This document shows, one piece after another, positions 1-10,333 of a stretch of DNA of 64,000 nucleotides (its first letter is position 1; every line of letters begins with the position of its first letter). The DNA is taken from positions 27,283,001-27,347,000 of the forward strand of contig NC_092673.1 of NCBI RefSeq assembly GCF_964355755.1. Direction: 5' to 3'. The stretch is from Antedon mediterranea (taxonomy: Eukaryota; Echinodermata; Crinoidea; Comatulida; Antedonidae). The notes beneath the pieces are model-generated. The model saw nothing but the letters and a program-made list of their open reading frames with translations. It did no database searches and had not been told where the DNA came from. Made by a program: the position numbers and the translations under genes.

Positions 1-646
1 TTTAAAATTTCAAACGCCATTTACGCGCGCACTTTCTAATGTTACAAATTGCGATAGCGTTAAAAAAGTTAACTATTGATGTGAAGCAAACGTGGCTGAA
101 AATGACGTTAAAAAATATTCATTTGTTTCGAAGTTATAACCAATTTAAGATTTTCAGAAAATCACGCGTAACTTACGCTACGCGGCTCTGACATCGTCAA
201 AAAGCTTGGCTGGACAACTTCAGTAAAATGTCTATATGTTGAACAAGTTACAAAATGTTATGTTAACGCGTTACAGAGAAACAGCGTGCACAAATTAGGA
301 GCATTTTAAAATTTCAAACGCAGTTTACGCGCAGACTTTCTAGTGTTCAAAAATTTGCTGAAGAGCGAAAAAGTTAGCCATTGATGTGAAGAAAACGTGG
401 CTGAAAATTTCGTTAAAAAATATTTATCGGTTTCGAAGTTATGACCGATTTAAGATTTTCAGAAAATCGCGCGTAACTTACGCTACGCGGATCTGACATT
501 GTCAAAAAGCTTCGCAGTACATCTTCAGTTAATTGTCTATATGTTGACCAAGTTACAAAATGTTATGTTAACACGTTCAAGAGAAAACGCGTACACAAAA
601 TCGGAGAAAGAAAGAAGAATAATAAAAAAAAAAAGTAACACTACAA
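1..646 (+). repeat. U0: 3' part of a D-type unit
   Basis: Matches 3166-3884 of U2 closely, so the window opens inside a D unit. It contains two diverged tandem copies of the ~304-bp 3' segment, the second beginning near 300 with TTTTAAAATTTCAAACGC. It ends with GAAAGAAAGAAGAATAAT, an A-run and GTAACACTACAA, without a hairpin cassette, directly before the CTAG at 647. Confidence 0.85.
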
Positions 647-817
647 CTAGATCTTAAACTCGTCACTTGAGGACGAGTTTGGTTATCCGCCCGCAGCAAA
701 ACATATCTTGCGCATTCAAGTACTTTTCAGTTGTGACTTTTCCAAGAAGTAGCCTATTCAAAATTAAAACTGCCATTTCAGTGTAATAACCAAACAAATC
801 CTTTTATTTAATCGTTT

Positions 818-892
818 TCCCGTGATGGGATTCGAACCCGGTACCTCTAATACCAAAATCGGTTGCACTACACATCGATCCATATGAGCACC
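818..892 (-). repeat. tRNA-derived (SINE-head-like) segment, copy 1
   Basis: The minus strand shows a ~75-nt tRNA-like sequence with a perfect pol III B-box (GGTTCGAATCC) and a 3' CACGGGAA that would pair with TTCCCGTG in a parent tRNA. The 5' acceptor side (GGTGCTC) does not pair with the 3' side and no good anticodon stem can be drawn, so it is not a working tRNA gene. It looks like the head of a tRNA-derived SINE fixed in the D-unit ancestor. It could still be transcribed by pol III. Confidence 0.6.
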
Positions 893-2241
893 TGCTGAAG
901 AAAATCCGAAGAAAGAGTCCTCGTTCATTCGGTATGTCGTGAACCCCCTCGATGCAAGTTGATTATTACATATCGAACTTAAATCATAATTTTTACTATG
1001 ATGAAATCTTCACAAATTTTAAACACTGACATATTATGAAAGTGCATACTTTCAAGTTTTATATATTAACATGTAAAGAAAAAAGATAAACGTTATGTTT
1101 ATTGTTTTACTCTTTGAATATGTTTATGTTTGTTTGGTGATAATTATTTCAAAAATTACATTTAATATGCAAATAATGTAGCCATCAAACACTTTTTAAC
1201 ATTCAAGACTATAATAAATCAGAGCTATGATTAATACACTGCAAGAAATTAGAATAAAAAATGGGGGTAACCTTGCATTCTGATGAACTGTTTCATTTTT
1301 AAAAGTAGACATATTTTGCAACATTTTCACAATTTGTTGACGTTTTTGTGCGCAACCTGTCATGTTTAACGTGCTCGTAGAACGCCATTTCAAGTTGAAA
1401 AGTGAATAAAATAACGTAAAATTGTTAACCGAAGATTTAAAAACACAAATCGTGTAAAAGAAATGCTCATACGTGTTCCCTGCGCCGTGCGCGCGTAAAA
1501 ATGTGCGCACCAGTGGAAATTTTTTAAACGCTTAAAATGACCTGAATCGTGCTCTAATTTAATCAGAAATTGATTTGAAAGATTTTAAAATTTCAAACGC
1601 CGTTTACGCGTGCACTTTCTAATGTTACAAATTGCGGTAGCGTTAAAAAAGTTAACTATTGATGTGAAGCAAACGTGGCTGAAAATGACGTTAAAAAATA
1701 TTCATTTGTTTCGAAGTTATAACCAATTTAAGATTTTCAGAAAATCACGCGTAACTTACGCTACGCGGCTCTGACATCGTCAAAAAGCTTGGCTGGACAA
1801 CTTCAGTAAAATGTCTAAATGCTGAACAAGTTACAACATATTATGTTTACACGTTGAAGAGAAACAGCGTGCACAAAATAAGAAGAGTAAAATATTTCAA
1901 ACGCAATTTACGCCAAAACTTTCTAATCTCCAAAAATTTGTTAAACATTCCAAAAGTTAGCCATTGATGTGAAGAAAACGTGGCTGAAAATTTAGTTAAA
2001 AAATATTTATCGGTTTCAAAGTTATGACCGATTTAAGATTTTCAGAAAATCGCGCGTGACTTACGCTACGCGGATCTGACAGCGTCCAAAAGCTTGGCTG
2101 AACATCTTCAGTTAAATGTCTAAATGTTGACCAAGTTACAACATGTTATGTTAACACGTTAAAGAGAAAACGCGTGCACAAAATCTGAGAAAGAAAGAAG
2201 AATAATAAAAAAAAAAAAAAAGTAACACTACAATAACAAGA

Positions 2242-2266
2242 GCTTATCCGCTTGAGGCGGATAACC
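2242..2266. repeat. End hairpin cassette of U1
   Basis: Arms GCTTATCCGC and GCGGATAACC, loop TTGAG. One mismatch at the second base of the left arm. Leader CACTACAATAACAAGA. Confidence 0.85.
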
Positions 2267-2397
2267 AACTAGCAACAAAGCGTATCTTGCGTATTCAAGT
2301 ACTTCCAAGTTATGACTTTTCCAAAAAAAGTAGGCTATTCAAAATTAAAACTGCCCTCTCAGTGTAATAACCAACTAAACCCTTTTAATTAATTGTT

Positions 2398-2474
2398 TTC
2401 CCGTGACGGGTACTCGAACCCGGTACCTCTGATACCAAAGTCGGTTGCATTACACATCGAGCCATATGACCACC
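2398..2474 (-). repeat. tRNA-derived (SINE-head-like) segment, copy 2
   Basis: This is the same minus-strand segment in U2. The B-box region reads GGTTCGAGTACC, one step away from consensus, and the 5' side reads GGTGGTCATATGGCTCGATG. It sits at the same place in the unit as copy 1, so the two descend from one insertion copied with the satellite and are not independent SINE insertions. Confidence 0.6.
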
Positions 2475-3161
2475 TGCTGACGAAAATCCGAAGAAAGAGT
2501 CCTCGTTCATTCGGTATGTCGTGAACCCCCTCGATGCAAGTTGATTATTACATATCAAACTTAAATCATAAATTTTACTATGATGAAATCTTCAAAAATT
2601 TTAAACGCTGATATTTTATGAAAGTACATACTTTCAAGTTTTATATATTAACATGTAAAGAAAAAAGATAAATGTTATGTTTATTGTTTTGCTCTTTGAA
2701 TAAGTTTATGTTTGTTTGATGATAAATATTTCAAAAATTATATTTAATATGCAAATAATGTAGCCATCAAACACGTTTTAGCATTCAACACTATAATAAA
2801 TCAGACCTATGATTCATACACTGCAAGAAATTAAAATAAAAAATGGGGGTAACCTTGCATTCTGATGAACTGTTTCATTTTTAAAAGTAGACATATTTTG
2901 GAACATTTTCACAATTTGTTGACGTTTTCGTGCGCAACCTGTCATGTTTAACGTGCTCGTAGAACGCCATTTCAAGTTGAAAAGTGAATAAAATAACGTA
3001 AAATTGTTAACCGAAGATTTAAAAACACAAATCGTGTAAAAGAAATGCTCATACCTGTTCCCTGCGCCGTGCGCGCGTAAAAATGTGCGCACCAGTGGCA
3101 ATTTTTTAAACGCTTAAAATGACCTGAATCGTGCTCTAATTTAATCAGAAATTGATTTGAA

Positions 3162-3775
3162 GCATTTTAAAATTTCAAACGCCATTTACGCGCGCACTTT
3201 CTAATGTTACAAATTGCGATAGCGTTAAAAAAGTTAACTATTGATGTGAAGCAAACGTGGCTGAAAATGACGTTAAAAAATATTCATTTGTTTCGAAGTT
3301 ATAACCAATTTAAGATTTTCAGAAAATCACGCGTAACTTACGCTACGCGGCTCTGACATCGTCAAAAAGCTTGGCTGGACAACTTCAGTAAAATGTCTAT
3401 ATGTTGAACAAGTTACAAAATGTTATGTTAACGCGTTACAGAGAAACAGCGTGCACAAATTAGGAGCATTTTAAAATTTCAAACGCAGTTTACGCGCAGA
3501 TTTTCTAGTGTTCAAAAATTTGCTGAAGAGCGAAAAAGTTAGCCATTGATGTGAAGAAAACGTGGCTGAAAATTTCGTTAAAAAATATTTATCGGTTTCG
3601 AAGTTATGACCGATTTAAGATTTTCAGAAAATCGCGCGTAACTTACGCTACGCGGATCTGACATTGTCAAAAAGCTTCGCAGTACATCTTCAGTTAATTG
3701 TCTATATGTTGACCAAGTTACAAAATGTTATGTTAACACGTTCAAGAGAAAACGCGTACACAAAATCTGAGAAAG
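3162..3775 (+). repeat. 304-bp internal tandem duplication in D unit
   Basis: GCATTTTAAAATTTCAAACGC occurs at 3162 and again at 3466, and each copy continues through ACGTGGCTGAAAAT, TTTAAGATTTTCAGAAAATC, ACGCTACGCGG and ACAAGTTACAAAATG-like words. The two copies have diverged, so the duplication is older than the U1/U2 amplification. The same arrangement is present in U0 and U1. The segment corresponds to the last ~300 bp of A and B units. Confidence 0.8.
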
Positions 3776-3822
3776 AAAGAAGAATAATAAAAAAAAAAAA
3801 AAGTAACACTACAATAACAAAT

Positions 3823-3882
3823 GCTTATCCGCTTGAGGCGGATAACCAAATAACAAAGGTTATCCGCTTGAGGCGGATAACC
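3823..3882. repeat. Two end hairpin cassettes of U2
   Basis: The first (3823-3847) has the same single mismatch as U1. The second (3858-3882) has perfect 10-bp arms GGTTATCCGC/GCGGATAACC with loop TTGAG. Only AAATAACAAA separates them. Confidence 0.88.
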
Positions 3883-3884
3883 AA

Positions 3885-5472
3885 CTAGACATGTAACTCG
3901 TCACTTTGACGAGTTAGTTATCCGCACGACAAACGCCACGTGCACGTGATACGTTAGAATATTGCACACAGAAAAAGATTATGGCATTATGACCTGAACT
4001 GAAGAATATGATATGTTGTTATTGCTGAATTCTGTTATTTTGTGTCATATAGACTTATACAATATAATCTGTATACATATTACATACAGTGTAGAATAGG
4101 TGAAATAACGGGACCCCCCGTTTATTCCTATTTTTAACATGGCGACGGTATCAAAATGAAAAACTAAGACAGCAATTTGGGAAGGAAATTATCTCAGTAA
4201 CAACATATTAAAGTGCAGAAGAAATTTGAATACGTGAAATATTGATGCACGCTCTTTTAAATGTAATGAATTATGACGCAAAAGATGAAAATACGACTTT
4301 TCTTATTTAACTGGCCATATGATGACGTCACAACATCCGAATGGCAACATTTTTACATGATTTTGTATCTACAATCCAATAGCTTCCAGAAAACGTTTTA
4401 ATCGTGATTATCACATTTTATTCGTACGAGCTATAACAGATTAAAATTTACTGTAAAGATGAAATTAACGGCACACGTAATTTAAATTTTTAAGCATGAT
4501 GACGTCATAAAAATTAAAATATTTTTAACTCATGCAAAGGATAGTTGATTGACCTAGACAATATCAAAATCGGCGTGAAAATGGAAAACGGATAAGTGGA
4601 GATGCGCTCTATTAAATGTGATGCGCTATGACAAAAGAGAAAAAATCCCTATATTTTATATTCGAGTGGCCATACGATGACGTCTAAATGTCCGGTTAGC
4701 CATATTGATGCATGATACGATATCTACAACTCATCATCTTCCAGAAAACGTAATAAAAACAACTTTTACCGTTTAGTTTAGAAACTACAACTGTTTAAAA
4801 AAAGGTATAATTTTGACAAATTTTGATGAATTTTTGAACTTTTTCATAAAAAACGCACATAAATTATCCAATTCTACGGGCTCGTATGACGTGATTTTAA
4901 GTCGAAATCGTTTAAAAGTTGGTAAAATTACTAGAAAAGGCTGGAAAAACCTAAATCACGCGAAAAAAATTGTTTTCAACGCTACGTGCGCACAACGCTC
5001 GTAAAAATATTCGCGCGCGTGGGAATTTTTTACATGCTCAAAATGACATGAAACGCGTAGAAAGTTGATTAGAAATTGATTTTTTACATTTTAAAATTTT
5101 AAACGCGCGTGCGCGCGTAACTTCGTGTGAAACATGCCATTTTTTTTTCACAGTCGGTTAGCGCAGAATATAAATTAAACTTTTGCTAAGTTTCAATTTA
5201 AATTGTTATATGGTTTTTGATTAATGTTAAATACGCTAAATTCGTTAAAACGCGCGTAAGTCATGTTGCGCAATTCTGACGTCATTCAAAAATAAAAAAG
5301 CACAACTTCACGTGAATGCCCATATGTTGACAAAGTTATGAAATGTTAACTGTACACGTTTTTGAGATATGCTCTGCACAAAAATGACAGAAAGAAAGAA
5401 GAATACAGAAAAAAAAAAAAGATGATGAAACAGGACAGTTACAAGGAGTTATCCGTGAAAGCGGATAACTAA
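3885..5472 (+). repeat. U3: A-type unit (1,588 bp)
   Basis: This is the first A unit after the D block. The start reads CTAGACATGT, then the 9-bp stem AACTCGTCA/TGACGAGTT, then AGTTATCCGCACGAC. TGACGTCA sites lie at 4323 and 4500, with related words at 4678 (TGACGTCT), 4887 (TGACGTGA) and 5278 (TGACGTCA). The Z-prone GCGCGTGCGCGCGTAA lies near 5104. It ends with an A-run and one hairpin (5447-5470) whose lower stem reads AGTTATCCG/CGGATAACT. Confidence 0.9.
5447..5470. repeat. End hairpin cassette of U3
   Basis: Arms AGTTATCCG/CGGATAACT, 6-base loop TGAAAG. Leader GATGATGAAACAGGACAG then TTACAAGG, preceded by an A-run. Confidence 0.88.
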
Positions 5473-7121
5473 CTAGACATGTAACTCGTCACTTTGACGA
5501 GTTTGGTTATCCGCCGCGCAAGTGGTGCAACATTAACATTAAGGGGATAGGTTGAGGACAAAAGGAAGTGTTCACGTTGGCATTATGACCTGAACTGAAG
5601 AATATGATATGTTGCTGAATTTTATTATTTAAATTCATATATAGTATACACAGTATAATCTGTATCCATATCACATACAGTGACATACATAGAATAGGTG
5701 AAATTACGGGACCCGCTATTTATTGCAATTTTTAACGTGTTGACGGTTTTAAAATGAAACGCGAAGTTAGCAATTCCGAAAGGAAATTATCTCAGCAACA
5801 ACGTATTAGCATGTAGAAGAAATTTGAATACGTGAAATATTGATGCGCGCTCGTTTAAATGTAATGAATTATGACGCAAAAGATGAAAATACGACCTTTT
5901 TTATATAACTGGCCATATGATGACGTCACAACATCCGATTGGCAACATTTTTACATAATTTCGTATCTAAAATTCAATAGCTTCCAGAAAAAGTTTTAAT
6001 CGTGATTATCACATTTTATTCTTACGAGCTATAACAGATTAAAATTTACTGTAAAGATGAAATTAATGCCACACGTGATTTAAATTTTTAGGCATGATGA
6101 CGTCAAAAAAATTAAAATATTTTTAACTCATGCGAAAGATAGTTGATTGACCTAGACAATATCAAAATTGGAAAACGAATAAGTGGAGAGGCGCTCTATT
6201 CAATGTGATGACCTATGACGAAAGATACAAAAATCCTAAATTTTATATTCGTGTGGCCATACGATGACGTCACAATGTCCGGTTAGCCATATTAATACCT
6301 GATCCGATATCTACAACTCATCAACTTCCAGAATATGTCATCCACAAAAAGTTGACCGTGTAGTTTAGAAATTACGACTGTTTAAAAAAAGGCATATTTT
6401 TAACGGAATTTTGAACTTTTTCATCAAAAACACGCGCAAATTGTCCAATTCGACGTGCTCGTATGACGTAACTTTAAGTCGAAATTGTTTAAAATTTGAT
6501 AAAATTACTAGAAAAGGCTGGAAAAACATAAATCACGCGAAAAAAATATGTTTTCAATGCTACGTGCGCACCGCACACGTAAAAATTTGCGCACGCGTGG
6601 GAATTTTTTACATGCTTAAAACGACATGAAACGCGTAGAAAGTTGATTAGAAATTAATTTTGCGCATTTTGAAATTTTAAATGCGCGTGCGCGCGTAACT
6701 TTGTGTAAAACACGCAATTTTTTTTCAACATAAAGTTAGCGCATGATATAAATTAAACTTTTGGAAAGTTTCAATTTGAAATGTTATTTGGTTTTCAACC
6801 TATGTTAAATACGAGGAAATCGTTAAATCACGCGTAAGTCACGTTGCGCAATTGTAAACGTCATGAAAAGCTTCGCAGCACATCTTCATGTGCATGACGA
6901 TATGTTGAGAAAGTTACAAAATGTTATGTTTACAAGTTTTAGAGAAAAGCGTTCCACAAAAATCATACAGAAAGAAAGAAGATCAAGAAAAAGATGATGT
7001 TGATCTCGTACAATCACAAGAGGTTATCCTGCAACTTCGTTGCGGATAACCAAAAAAGTAACAGGACGATTACAAGGAGTTATCCGCTACTAAGCGGATA
7101 ACTAATAACAAAGAAGATGAA
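5473..7121 (+). repeat. U4: B-type unit (1,649 bp), isolated among A units
   Basis: The start palindrome is followed by TGGTTATCCGCCGCGCAAG and the B-specific GTGGTGCAACATTAACATT, with no GCACGACAAACGCC. TGACGTCA sites lie at 5921, 6098 and 6265, and TGACGTA at 6464. The end carries one B-type cassette (7022-7051) and one A-type cassette (7078-7103) before the A-type U5. Most other B units are over 30 kb away, so this copy was transposed or left behind by rearrangement. Confidence 0.9.
7022..7103. repeat. Two end hairpin cassettes of U4
   Basis: 7022-7051 is the B form: GGTTATCC, a bulged T, GCAAC, loop TTC, GTTGC, GGATAACC. 7078-7103 is the A form: stem AGTTATCCGCT/AGCGGATAACT, loop ACTA. 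Confidence 0.9.
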
Positions 7122-7288
7122 CTAGACATGAAACTCGTCACTTTGACGAGTTAGTTATCCGCACGACAAACGCCACGTGCACGTCATACGTTGGAATATT
7201 GCACACGGAAAAAGATTATGGCATTGTGACCTGAACTGAAGAATATGAGATGTTGTTATTGCTGAATTCTGTTATTTTGTGTCATATA

Positions 7289-7312
7289 GTATACACAGTA
7301 TAATCTGTATAC
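7289..7312. other. AT-rich palindrome at unit offset +167 (example in U5)
   Basis: Arms GTATACA and TGTATAC around CAGTATAATC. Related symmetrical TATA/GTATAC-rich sequence is found at this offset in nearly every unit. The equivalent place in U12 and U33 carries transposon insertions. Confidence 0.7.
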
Positions 7313-8672
7313 ATATCACATACAGTGTAGAATAGGTGAAATTACGGGACCCGCTATTTATTCAAATTTTTAACATATTGACAGTTTCAAAATGAAACGT
7401 GAATGTAGCAATTTCGGAAGGAAATTATCTCAACAACAACATATTAACGTGTAGAAGAAATTTGAACACGTGAAATATTGATGCGCGCTCTTTTAAATGT
7501 AATGAACTATGACGCAAAAGATGAAAATACGACTTTTTTTATTTAACTGGCCATATGATGATGTCACAACATCCGATTGGCAAAATGTTTACATGATTTC
7601 GTATCTACAATCCAATAGCTTCCAGAAAACATTTTAATCGTGATTATCCCATTTTATTCTTACGAGCGATAACAGATTAAAATTTACTGTAAAGATGAAA
7701 TTAATGACCCACGTAATTAAAATTTTTAGGCACGATGACGTTACAAAAATTAAAATATTTTTAACTCATGTGAAAGGTAGTTGATTGACCAAGACAATAT
7801 TAAAATCTCGGAAAAAATAGAATACGGATAAGCGTGATGCGCTCCATTGAATGTGATGAGCAATAACGAAAGAGACAAAAATCCTATATTTTATATTCGC
7901 GTGGCCATACGATAACGTCACAATGTCCTGTTAGCCATATTAATGTATGATTTGATATCTACAACTCATCAATTTCCAGAATATGTAATAAAAATAACTT
8001 TCACCGTTTAGTTTAGAAACTACGACTGTTTAAAAAAAGGCATAATTTTGACGATTTTTTTAGCTTTTTGATGAAATACGCGCGCAAATTATCCAATTCG
8101 ACGTGCTCGTATGACGTAATTTTAAGTCGAAATTGTTTAAAAGTTGGTAAAATTACTAGAAAAGGCTGGAAAAACATAAATCACACGAAAAAAGTATGTT
8201 TTTAACGCTACGTGCGCCCCTCGCGCGTAAAAATTTGCGCATGTGTGGGAATTTTTGACATGCTCAAAATGACAAGAAACGCGTAGAAAGTTGATTAGAA
8301 ATTGATTTTTCGCATTTTAAAATTTTAAATGCGCGTGCGCGCGTAACTTTGTGTGAAACATGCCATTTTAATCCACAGAAAGTTGACTCTTGATATGAAT
8401 TAAATTTTCACCAAGTCTCAATACAAAATGACTTTCGGTTTTTAATCTATGATCAATCATTTAAATTCATAAAATTGCGCGCAAGTCACGTTGCGCAACT
8501 GTGACGTTTTTCAAAAATAGGAGGTGCACAACTTCACGTAAATATCTATATGTTGACAAAGTTATGATATGTTCTGTTTACACATTTTAGAGAAACAGGG
8601 CTCACAAAAAAAGGAAGAAAGACAGAAGAATAATACAGAAAAAGAAAAAAAAGATCCCATACAATAACAAGG

Positions 8673-8815
8673 AGTTATCCGCACACTGCCATGTGCGGAT
8701 AACTAAAAAGATATTTACAATCACAAGGGTTATCCTGCAACACTAAGTTGCGGATAACCAAAAAAAAAAGTAACAGGACGATTACAAGGAGTTATCCGCT
8801 ACTAAGCGGATAACT
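8673..8815. repeat. Three end hairpin cassettes of U5
   Basis: 8673-8704 has a 13-bp stem AGTTATCCGCACA/TGTGCGGATAACT with loop CTGCCA. 8728-8759 has a bulged T with inner GCAAC/GTTGC and loop ACTAA. 8790-8815 has the 11-bp stem with loop ACTA. Three different inner stems stand on nearly the same outer arms. Confidence 0.92.
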
Positions 8816-8821
8816 AAAAAA

Positions 8822-10333
8822 CTAGACATGAAACTCGTCACTTTGACGAGTTAGTTATCCGCACGACAAACGCCACGAGCACGTCATGCGTTTGAATATT
8901 GCACACAGAAAAAGATTATGGCATTATGACCTGAAGAAGAATATGATTATGTTATTATTGCTGAATTCTGTTATTTTGTGTCATATAGTATACACAGTAT
9001 AATCTGTATACATCACATACAGTGTAGAATAGGTGAAATTACGGGACCCGCTATTTATTACAATTTTTAACATGTTGACGGTTTCAAAATGAAACCCGAA
9101 GGTAGCAATTTCGGAAGGAAATTATCTCAGCAACAACATATTACCGTGTAGAAGAAATTTAAATACGTGAAATATTAATGCGCGCTCTTTTAAATGTAAT
9201 GAAATATAACGCAAAAGATGAAAATACGACTTTTTTTATTTAACTGGCCATATGATGATGTCACAACATTCGATTGGCACAATTTTCACATGATTTCGTA
9301 TCTACAATACAATAGCTTCCAGAAAACGTTTTAATCGTGATTATCACATTTCATTCTTACGAGCTATAACAGATTAAAATTTACTGTAAAGATGAAATTA
9401 ATGACCAACGTAATTTAAATTTTTAGGCATGATGACGTCATAAAAATTAAAATATTTTTAACTCATGCGAAAGACAGTTGATTGACCTAGACAATATCAA
9501 AATCGGGGTGAAAATGGAAAACGGATAAGTGTAGATGCGCTCTATTAAATGTGATGAGCTATGACGAAAGATACAAAAATCCTAAATTTTGTATTCGCGT
9601 GGCCATACAGTGACGTCACAATGTCCGGTTAGCCATATTAATGCATGATCCGATATTTACAACTCATCAACTTCCAGAATATGCAATAAAAATAACTTTC
9701 ACCGTTTGGTTTAGAAACTACGACTGTTTAAAAAAAGGTATAATTTTGACAAATTTTGACAAATTTTTGAACTTTTTCATCAAAAACGCACATAAATTAT
9801 CCAATTCGACGTGCCCGTATGACGTGATTTTAAGTCGAAAATGTTTAGAAATTGGTCAAATTACTAAAAAAGGGTGGAAAAACATAAATCACGGAAAAAA
9901 AATTGTTTTCAACGCTACGTGTGCACCGCACGCGTAAAAAAATGCGCACGCGTGGGAATTTTTGACATGCTCAAAATGACATGAAACGCGTAGAAAGTTG
10001 ATTAGAAATTGATTTTTCTCAATTTGAAATTTTAAACGCGCATGCGCGCGTAACTTCGTGTGAAACATGCCATTTTTTTCCCACAGTCAGTTAGCGCAAG
10101 ATATAAATTAAACTTTTGTTAAGTTTCAATTTAAATTGTTATATGGTTTTCGATCTATATTAAATACGCGAAATTCGTAAAAACGCGCGTAAGTCATGTT
10201 GCGCAACTCTGTCGTCATTCACAATAGGAGGTGCACTATTTCACGTGAATGCCCACATGTTGACAAAGTTATAAAATGTTATGTTTACACGTTTTTGAGT
10301 TACGCGAGACACAAAATTGACAGAAAGAAAGAA
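8822..10333 (+). repeat. U6: A-type unit without cassette (1,512 bp)
   Basis: Clean A unit ending in GACAGAAAGAAAGAA directly before the next CTAG. It shows the internal subrepeat well: GATGCGC...GGCCATA...GATATTTACAA...CTTCCAGAA occurs twice, at about 9178-9370 and 9534-9727, an offset of ~356 bp with clear divergence between the copies. Its length (1,512 bp) is the best estimate of the unit without end cassettes. Confidence 0.9.

Larger units (their letters stand above)
647..2268 (+). repeat. U1: complete D-type unit (1,622 bp)
   Basis: Starts CTAGATCTTA, then the palindrome AACTCGTC/GACGAGTT with a 7-base loop (ACTTGAG), then GGTTATCCGC. The first half is particular to D units and holds a tRNA-like segment at 818-892. 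From about 1490 onward it is recognisably related to the A/B 3' half (GTAAAAATGTGCGCAC, CTTAAAATGACNTGAA, CAGAAATTGATTTG). The 3' ~304 bp is duplicated in tandem. One hairpin cassette (2242-2266) caps the end. Confidence 0.85.
2269..3884 (+). repeat. U2: D-type unit lacking its start palindrome (1,616 bp)
   Basis: CTAG at 2269 runs straight into CAACAAAGCGTATCTTGCG, which aligns with U1 after GGTTATCCGCCCG. The palindrome and the GGTTATCCGC motif are therefore deleted. The rest matches U1 closely, including the tRNA-like segment (2398-2474) and the 304-bp tandem duplication (copies at 3162 and 3466). The end carries two cassettes, at 3823-3847 and 3858-3882. Confidence 0.85.
7122..8821 (+). 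repeat. U5: A-type unit (1,700 bp) with three cassettes
   Basis: Standard A start. The AT palindrome GTATACA/TGTATAC lies at 7289-7312, which is offset +167 and is the place where U12 and U33 carry transposons. The end has three hairpin cassettes: 8673-8704 (13-bp stem), 8728-8759 (bulged GGTTATCCTGCAAC type) and 8790-8815 (stem AGTTATCCGCT). U18 shares parts of this unit. Confidence 0.9.

Noticed and set aside
818-892. A functional tRNA gene
   Set aside because: The B-box is good but the acceptor ends do not pair and no proper anticodon stem-loop forms, so it is kept only as a tRNA-derived segment.
893-940. Hammerhead-ribozyme-like core (CTGAAGA with a later GAAA) in U1
   Set aside because: Stem II cannot be formed between the two core words, so the fold is not supported.
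1196-3101. 95- and 104-codon minus-strand frames in D units
   Set aside because: Both are the same position in U1 and U2, low in complexity, with no recognisable motif. They are explained by duplication of non-coding sequence.
3885-5472. LTR retrotransposon or LINE origin of the unit
   Set aside because: No long terminal repeats, primer-binding site, polypurine tract or reverse-transcriptase frame were seen. A-runs occur only in cassette leaders.
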